In this document: piece after piece, positions 33,963 to 37,671 of the stretch
How the letters are laid out: every line of letters starts with the position of its first letter
Numbering within the stretch: position 1 is the first letter of the stretch
Assembly (NCBI GenBank): GCA_022821235.1
Contig: JAJEEA010000520.1
Location: forward strand, 1-37,671
Origin: Vicinamibacteria bacterium
GTDB lineage: Bacteria > Acidobacteriota > Vicinamibacteria > Vicinamibacterales > UBA8438
Reading direction: 5' to 3'
Length of the DNA stretch: 37,671 nt
The notes under the pieces: generated by a model
What the model was told of the DNA's origin: nothing
The model's database searches: none
Seen by the model: the letters and a program-made list of their open reading frames with translations, nothing else
Program-made: the position numbers and the translations under genes

Positions 33963-34386
33963 CCGTGTCTCCCGCCCGTTCGTTGAACTCGTCCGGATGC
34001 GGGACGGCGCCGTGTCGCAGAAACGGGCCGGGGGCATACATCAGGCACCGCCGTCGGTTCAACGCGCCCTGGGCGAGCACCCACGTCTCGTCGAGAAACC
34101 GTTCGGGCTCGTCGATCCAGGCCGGCACGGGGAGACCGTGAGTCAGCGCGAGCTGCTCGCTCACGGCCGCGATCAGCGCGTCCCAGCGCGTTCCGGTCAC
34201 ATCGACCCCTCGTTCCAGCTCCCGTCTCTGGGTTTCGCGGTTCAGAGCGTGGAACTGCCGCGGGAGGTCGCGCAGGATGAAGCGCTCGAGCTCGCCGTCG
34301 GTCCATCCCGCTCTGATCATGTTCGTGTAGTTCGAGAGCCGAAACGGAGGGAGACGCCAGTCGTCGGCGTGGGTGGACGCGTGCAT
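33943..34386 (-). CDS. Conserved partner of the DUF6036-type nucleotidyltransferase, probable antitoxin
   Basis: 147 residues. The C-terminal half resembles proteins that I recall upstream of DUF6036 nucleotidyltransferases: HGLPVPAWIDEPERFL, then LNRRRCLMYAPGPFLRHGAVPHPDEFNER. In many relatives this part follows an HTH domain; here no HTH is evident and the N-terminus is short (LPPFRLSNYTNMIRAGWTD). It overlaps the nucleotidyltransferase start by 20 bases. TAGAAT nine bases before its ATG gives a short- or no-leader mRNA. The antitoxin role is inferred from gene order. Confidence 0.72.
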   Translation of the reverse strand: MHASTHADDWRLPPFRLSNYTNMIRAGWTDGELERFILRDLPRQFHALNRETQRRELERGVDVTGTRWDALIAAVSEQLALTHGLPVPAWIDEPERFLDETWVLAQGALNRRRCLMYAPGPFLRHGAVPHPDEFNERAGDTDEWAPA

Positions 34387-34395
34387 TATCGTGTC

Positions 34396-34401
34396 ATTCT
34401 A
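34396..34401 (-). promoter_or_regulatory. -10-like TAGAAT before the nucleotidyltransferase module
   Basis: On the minus strand TAGAAT ends nine bases before ATG 34386, so the predicted 5' leader is only a few bases. No good -35 is seen. Confidence 0.35.
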
Positions 34402-34424
34402 CCGGTGTCGGCGGGTCGTTTTCT

Positions 34425-34487
34425 CGAATCTGCTTTCGGGGAGTGCGGGGAGCGCTTTTCGACGTCGAGACTGTCGGCTATCGCTGA
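34425..34487 (+). pseudogene. higB: C-terminal remnant of a HigB/RelE-family toxin
   Basis: An open segment reads RICFRG...GALFDVETVGYR and stops at 34485-34487, ten bases before the higA start. HigB toxins end with a segment like RICFxW...AYDVEIVDYH at just this distance from higA, so this is almost surely the tail of a deleted toxin. No start codon or N-terminal HigB sequence can be recognised in the preceding 38 bases, which serve as the promoter region of the divergent nucleotidyltransferase module. About 70 residues of the toxin are missing. Confidence 0.6.
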
Positions 34488-34497
34488 CGAGGACGGC

Positions 34498-34806
34498 ATG
34501 ACACCCACCGATCACGAACGGTTGCCGAACCCCCACCCGGGTGAGATTCTGCTCGAGGACTTCGTGAAGCCGATGGGGATCAACCAGTCGGAGCTGGCGC
34601 GCGCGGTCGGCGTTCCACCGCGCCGCATCAACGAGATAGTGCTCGGCAAGCGCGCCGTGACGGCGGAAACGGACCTCTTGCTCACGCGGTACTTCGGCCT
34701 GTCGGAAGGACTGTTCCTGAGGCTCCAGGCGACGTACGACCTGGAGAACGCGAAGCTGTCGCTGCGCGACCGCCTGACCGCGATCCGGCCGCGTGACGCC
34801 GCCTGA
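34498..34806 (+). CDS. higA: HigA-family antitoxin (XRE-type HTH)
   Basis: 102 residues. It has the typical HigA start PNPHPGEILLEDFVKPMGI followed by the HTH (NQSELARAVGVPPRRINEIVLGKRAVTAE) and YFGLSEGLFLRLQATYDLE. It normally represses the higBA operon and neutralises the ribosome-dependent mRNase HigB. Here it remains complete while higB is reduced to a tail. ATG 34498 is the family start; the longer open frame upstream has no family resemblance. It is convergent with the large amidohydrolase gene across about 134 bases without a gene. Confidence 0.9.
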   Translation: MTPTDHERLPNPHPGEILLEDFVKPMGINQSELARAVGVPPRRINEIVLGKRAVTAETDLLLTRYFGLSEGLFLRLQATYDLENAKLSLRDRLTAIRPRDAA

Positions 34807-34940
34807 GCCCCGACCTCCGTCTGCCGGCGCCCGAGGCGTAGAACGTGGCGGCGGGCGTTCACCTGCCACCCGCGGGACCTCCGCGACGCGAAGCCGAACC
34901 GGAAACCTGACGCCGCCTACTCGGACAGCGCGCGCCGCGG

Positions 34941-37671
34941 TCACCGGCCCAGGCCGGGGACGCCGGCCGGCTCCTCGTCCCACCACCACAGCGCCGGCAG
35001 CGGGCGCTCGCGCGGGTAGACCTCGTCGAGGGTGCCGCCGTCGTAGAGGCGGCCGTTCAGCATCACCTGCTCCACGGTGTTGGTGTTCCGAAGGTCGTCG
35101 AGCGGGTTGCCGGTGAGGACGACGAGGTCGGCGAGCTTGCCGGGCTCGATGGAACCGAGGTCGTTGTCGAGACCGATGGCGTCGGCGCCCATGATGGTGG
35201 CCATGCGCAGTGCGTCGTGCGGCTTCATGCCCGCCGCCGCCATCGCCCACAGCTCCCAGTGGTAGCCCAGCCCCTGGAGCTGGCCGTGGCTGCCGACCCC
35301 GGCGCGGCCGCCGGCCTCGACGAGGTCGCGCACGAAGCGCGCGTGGCGCTCGAACACGTGCTGCCCGTCGCGGAACCACTGGCCGCGCCGCAGGGTGCGC
35401 GCGTCGATCTCGTCGTGGGGCACGAAGCGGCGCAGCTTGGCGTCGTCGTGGGGGTTCTCGCGGCTGTAGAACCAGTTCTCGGCCCACGGACCGCCGTAGG
35501 ACACGAGCAGGGTGGGGGTGTAGACGCGCCCGGTCTCGGCGAACAGCCGCACGTAGTCGCCGTAGACCGGGAAGATGGGAATCGAGTGCTCGAGGCCGGG
35601 GTAGCCGTCGAGGGTCTCGGTGAGGTTCAGCCGGATGCTGAGCGCCCCCTCGGTCGTCGGCATGAGGCCGAGCTCGCGCGCCGCGGCGATGATGTGCTGC
35701 CGGCCCTTGCGCGCCGCCGCCACGTACATCTTGATGGTCTTGGTGTCGAAGTAGTCGGCATAGCGCTTGAGGGCGTCGCGCGCCTCCTGCTCGGTGTCGA
35801 TGCCGTCCTGCCAGAAGACGCCGGGGCCGGTGGAGTAGATGCGCGGGCCGAGCACCGTCCCCGCGCGCACCATGTCGGCGTACGACAGCACCTCGGTGTT
35901 GCCGGTCTGGGGGTCGCGGGTGGTGGTGACGCCGTAGGCGAGGTTGGCGAGGTACGGCCACACGTCGGTGCGGTGCAGCTCGTCGCGCGCGCGCAGGTGG
36001 GCGTGGGTGTCGACGAAGCCGGGGACGACGGTGCGCCCCGACACGTCGATGACGGCGGCCCCGGCGGGCACGTCCACCTGGCCGCGCGCCCCCACCGCCT
36101 CGATGCGCGGCCCGCGCACCACGATGTCGGCGTCGCCGATGACCTCGTCGCCGTTCATGGTGACGGCGCGCGCGCCGCGCAGCACGGCCACGCCTTCCGG
36201 CAGGTCGCGCGCGGCGTCGATGACGACACGGACCTCGGCGGCCCTGAACTCGGCGTCTTCGTCCGCGTCCTCAACGTCGTCTGCCTCGCCGGAATCGTCG
36301 GCACCGGCGTCCGCTTCCCGGTCCGGCCCGTCGCCTGCCCCGTCGGCGTCGTCGCCCGGTCCGGCGTCCGCGGGGCCGTCCTCCTCTGCGGCCCCGTCAG
36401 CCGCCTCGTCCTCCGCCTCCCGGCGCTCCTCGAACGCCCGCGCCTCGTCGAGGTCGTACGAGAACCACGCGTTGCCCAGCGACCAGTGGACCGTCCGCCC
36501 GTCGGCGCTCCACGCCGGGAACTCGCCCCCCAGGTCGGTCAGCCGCCGGGCCGGGAACGCCGCGTTCTCGGGGTTCGACACGTCGATGGTGGGGGCCGCG
36601 CCCAACCGCGGCACGGTCACCGTGTAGACGTTGCGCTGCAGCTCGACCAGCGCCTGGTCGCCGCGCGGCGCCATGACGATGCGCGTCGGCCTCAGCCCGT
36701 CCGTCGCGCCGGCCGGGGTCGGGCCCTCGACCTTCACGTGCTCCTTCTCGTCCGTGCCGTCCCAGCGGATGGACACCAGCGCGTCGGGAGACTTGAACAG
36801 GTGGATGCGGTCGGACCCGGCCGTGAAGTGCGGCCAGGCGCGCCGGTCGGAGGGCGCGATCAGCGTCGCCGCCGACCCCTCGTCGCCCGCCGGGTCGGCG
36901 GGGACCCAGACGATCTCCGTCCCCGGCGTGCCGCCCTCGCCCTGCGTCAGGTAGGCCCGCACCGGCCCCCGCACCGACACGATGCGGCCCCCCGGCCCCC
37001 ACGCCGGCCGGTAATAGGCGGCGGCGTCGCGGGTCAGCCGCACCGCCTCGCCGGCGCCGTCGGCCCGCGCCTTGTAGAGGTGCCCCTGCTCGCCGTCCCA
37101 GGTGGAATAGGCGATCCAGGCCCCGTCCGGCGACAACGCGGGGAAGTGCTCGGACCGGTCGTCGCCGGTCAGCCGCCGGGGGTTGCCGCCGTCCGCGTCG
37201 GCCACCCACAGGCGGTCGAGGGCGGTGAACGCGATGCGCCCGCCGCCGGGCGACGGCGCCCCGTCGCGGATCTGCCGCACCGTGAACGTCGGCGTGTCCT
37301 CGATGGGATAGTCGAACTCCACCTTCGGCCCCAGCGTCAGGTCGAAGCGCACCCGGAACGGGATCTTCTCGGCCGCCCCGCCCGCCACCGGCACCTTCCA
37401 CAGCCCGCCGCCCCACGAGGCCACGAGGTGGCGCGAGTCGGGCGTGAACGACATGCCCGGCAGCACGTCGAGGGTCGCCCGCGACTCCTGGTCGTCGTGC
37501 TGCACCGGATAGGCCAGCCACCGCTCCTCTCCCGTCTCGAGGTCGCGCAGCACCAGCCCCGTGTGCTCGTCGTGCCGCGTCCCGAAGACCAGCCACCGCC
37601 CGTCCGGCGACAGCGTGGGCCGCAGGGCCGACCCGTAGCGCGACGAGCGCGGATAGCGCTCGCCGGTCTCC
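34941..37671 (-). CDS. TolB-like beta-propeller fused to an amidohydrolase, 5' end outside the window
   Basis: About 910 residues are visible and the frame stays open to the window edge. The N-terminal part is a propeller of TolB/WD40-like repeats (LSPDGRWLVF, FTPDSRHLVAS, LSPDGAWIAYSTWD, WGPGGRIVSV). Then comes an acidic linker at about 36240-36430, rich in Asp, Glu, Ala and Gly. The amidohydrolase domain follows, with HxH in PGFVDTHAHL, a probable metal-bridging Lys in TKTIKMYVAA, His in GLEHSI, GVGSHGQ and a closing IEPGKLADLVVL. The combination occurs in exported Acidobacteria and Bacteroidetes proteins and probably acts on small peptides or amides. Whether a signal peptide exists cannot be seen. 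Confidence 0.9.
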   Translation of the reverse strand, partial: ETGERYPRSSRYGSALRPTLSPDGRWLVFGTRHDEHTGLVLRDLETGEERWLAYPVQHDDQESRATLDVLPGMSFTPDSRHLVASWGGGLWKVPVAGGAAEKIPFRVRFDLTLGPKVEFDYPIEDTPTFTVRQIRDGAPSPGGGRIAFTALDRLWVADADGGNPRRLTGDDRSEHFPALSPDGAWIAYSTWDGEQGHLYKARADGAGEAVRLTRDAAAYYRPAWGPGGRIVSVRGPVRAYLTQGEGGTPGTEIVWVPADPAGDEGSAATLIAPSDRRAWPHFTAGSDRIHLFKSPDALVSIRWDGTDEKEHVKVEGPTPAGATDGLRPTRIVMAPRGDQALVELQRNVYTVTVPRLGAAPTIDVSNPENAAFPARRLTDLGGEFPAWSADGRTVHWSLGNAWFSYDLDEARAFEERREAEDEAADGAAEEDGPADAGPGDDADGAGDGPDREADAGADDSGEADDVEDADEDAEFRAAEVRVVIDAARDLPEGVAVLRGARAVTMNGDEVIGDADIVVRGPRIEAVGARGQVDVPAGAAVIDVSGRTVVPGFVDTHAHLRARDELHRTDVWPYLANLAYGVTTTRDPQTGNTEVLSYADMVRAGTVLGPRIYSTGPGVFWQDGIDTEQEARDALKRYADYFDTKTIKMYVAAARKGRQHIIAAARELGLMPTTEGALSIRLNLTETLDGYPGLEHSIPIFPVYGDYVRLFAETGRVYTPTLLVSYGGPWAENWFYSRENPHDDAKLRRFVPHDEIDARTLRRGQWFRDGQHVFERHARFVRDLVEAGGRAGVGSHGQLQGLGYHWELWAMAAAGMKPHDALRMATIMGADAIGLDNDLGSIEPGKLADLVVLTGNPLDDLRNTNTVEQVMLNGRLYDGGTLDEVYPRERPLPALWWWDEEPAGVPGLGR

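Noticed and set aside
34390-34424. A HigB N-terminus (VSFYRCRR) before the HigB tail
   Set aside because: It is too short and in a different frame from the tail, and the same bases hold the divergent promoter.

Overview
High-GC bacterial chromosome from a Gram-negative organism: lpxB, an outer-membrane TonB-dependent receptor and many Sec/Tat-type signal peptides are present. The gene families point to Acidobacteriota, probably a Vicinamibacteria-like lineage. These families are an Oar-type receptor with a carboxypeptidase-regulatory-like N-domain, a paired DUF1587/1592/1588/1585 haem protein with a DUF1552 protein, an M16 peptidase pair, and a beta-propeller fused to an amidohydrolase. The assignment is inference from gene families; no rRNA or other phylogenetic marker gene is in the window.

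Layout. 1-1.8 kb: the end of an unrecognised gene, a frameshifted PD-(D/E)XK nuclease-like gene and a retropepsin-like gene. 1.9-6.5 kb: catalytic and non-catalytic M16 peptidases (ATGA overlap), then lpxB. 6.98-11.6 kb: the Oar-like receptor and a P-loop ATPase behind a large palindrome. 11.7-14 kb (minus): a tannase-family esterase and a small nucleotidyltransferase module. 14.2-17.8 kb: a YtcJ-like amidohydrolase, an AbrB-type antitoxin with a wrecked PIN toxin, and an APC permease. 17.9-19.6 kb: a frameshifted small gene coupled to a catalytically dead ImmA/IrrE-like protein. 19.8-22.7 kb: a lone molybdopterin-binding oxidase large subunit and a HicAB module whose toxin is frameshifted. 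22.7-31 kb (minus): an ankyrin protein, a DUF1552 protein, a DUF1592-type haem protein, an orphan VapB and a GH3 glycosidase. 31-33.3 kb: moaB, moeA and an orphan ribbon-helix-helix antitoxin. 33.4-34.8 kb: a divergent nucleotidyltransferase module and a HigA whose HigB survives only as a C-terminal scrap. 34.9 kb to the end: a propeller-amidohydrolase running off the window.

How the genes fit together. The intact genes read as secreted or periplasmic scavenging (M16, GH3, esterase, amidohydrolases, TonB receptor, permease), lipid A synthesis, and molybdenum cofactor synthesis with one molybdoenzyme subunit. Between them lie remains of genetic-conflict modules. Antitoxin-like genes are intact, but their toxins are shifted by one base, truncated or missing in five separate modules, and two further accessory genes carry single-base frameshifts. 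The large metabolic genes are open throughout, so general sequencing error is an unlikely explanation.

Two other patterns recur. Imperfect tandem duplications sit at gene ends: 98 bp at the 3' end of lpxB, 75 bp at the 3' end of the second M16 gene, and 72 bp at the 5' end of the GH3 gene. Several genes also carry a -10-like hexamer only 6-9 bases before the first start codon, which would give leaderless or nearly leaderless mRNAs.
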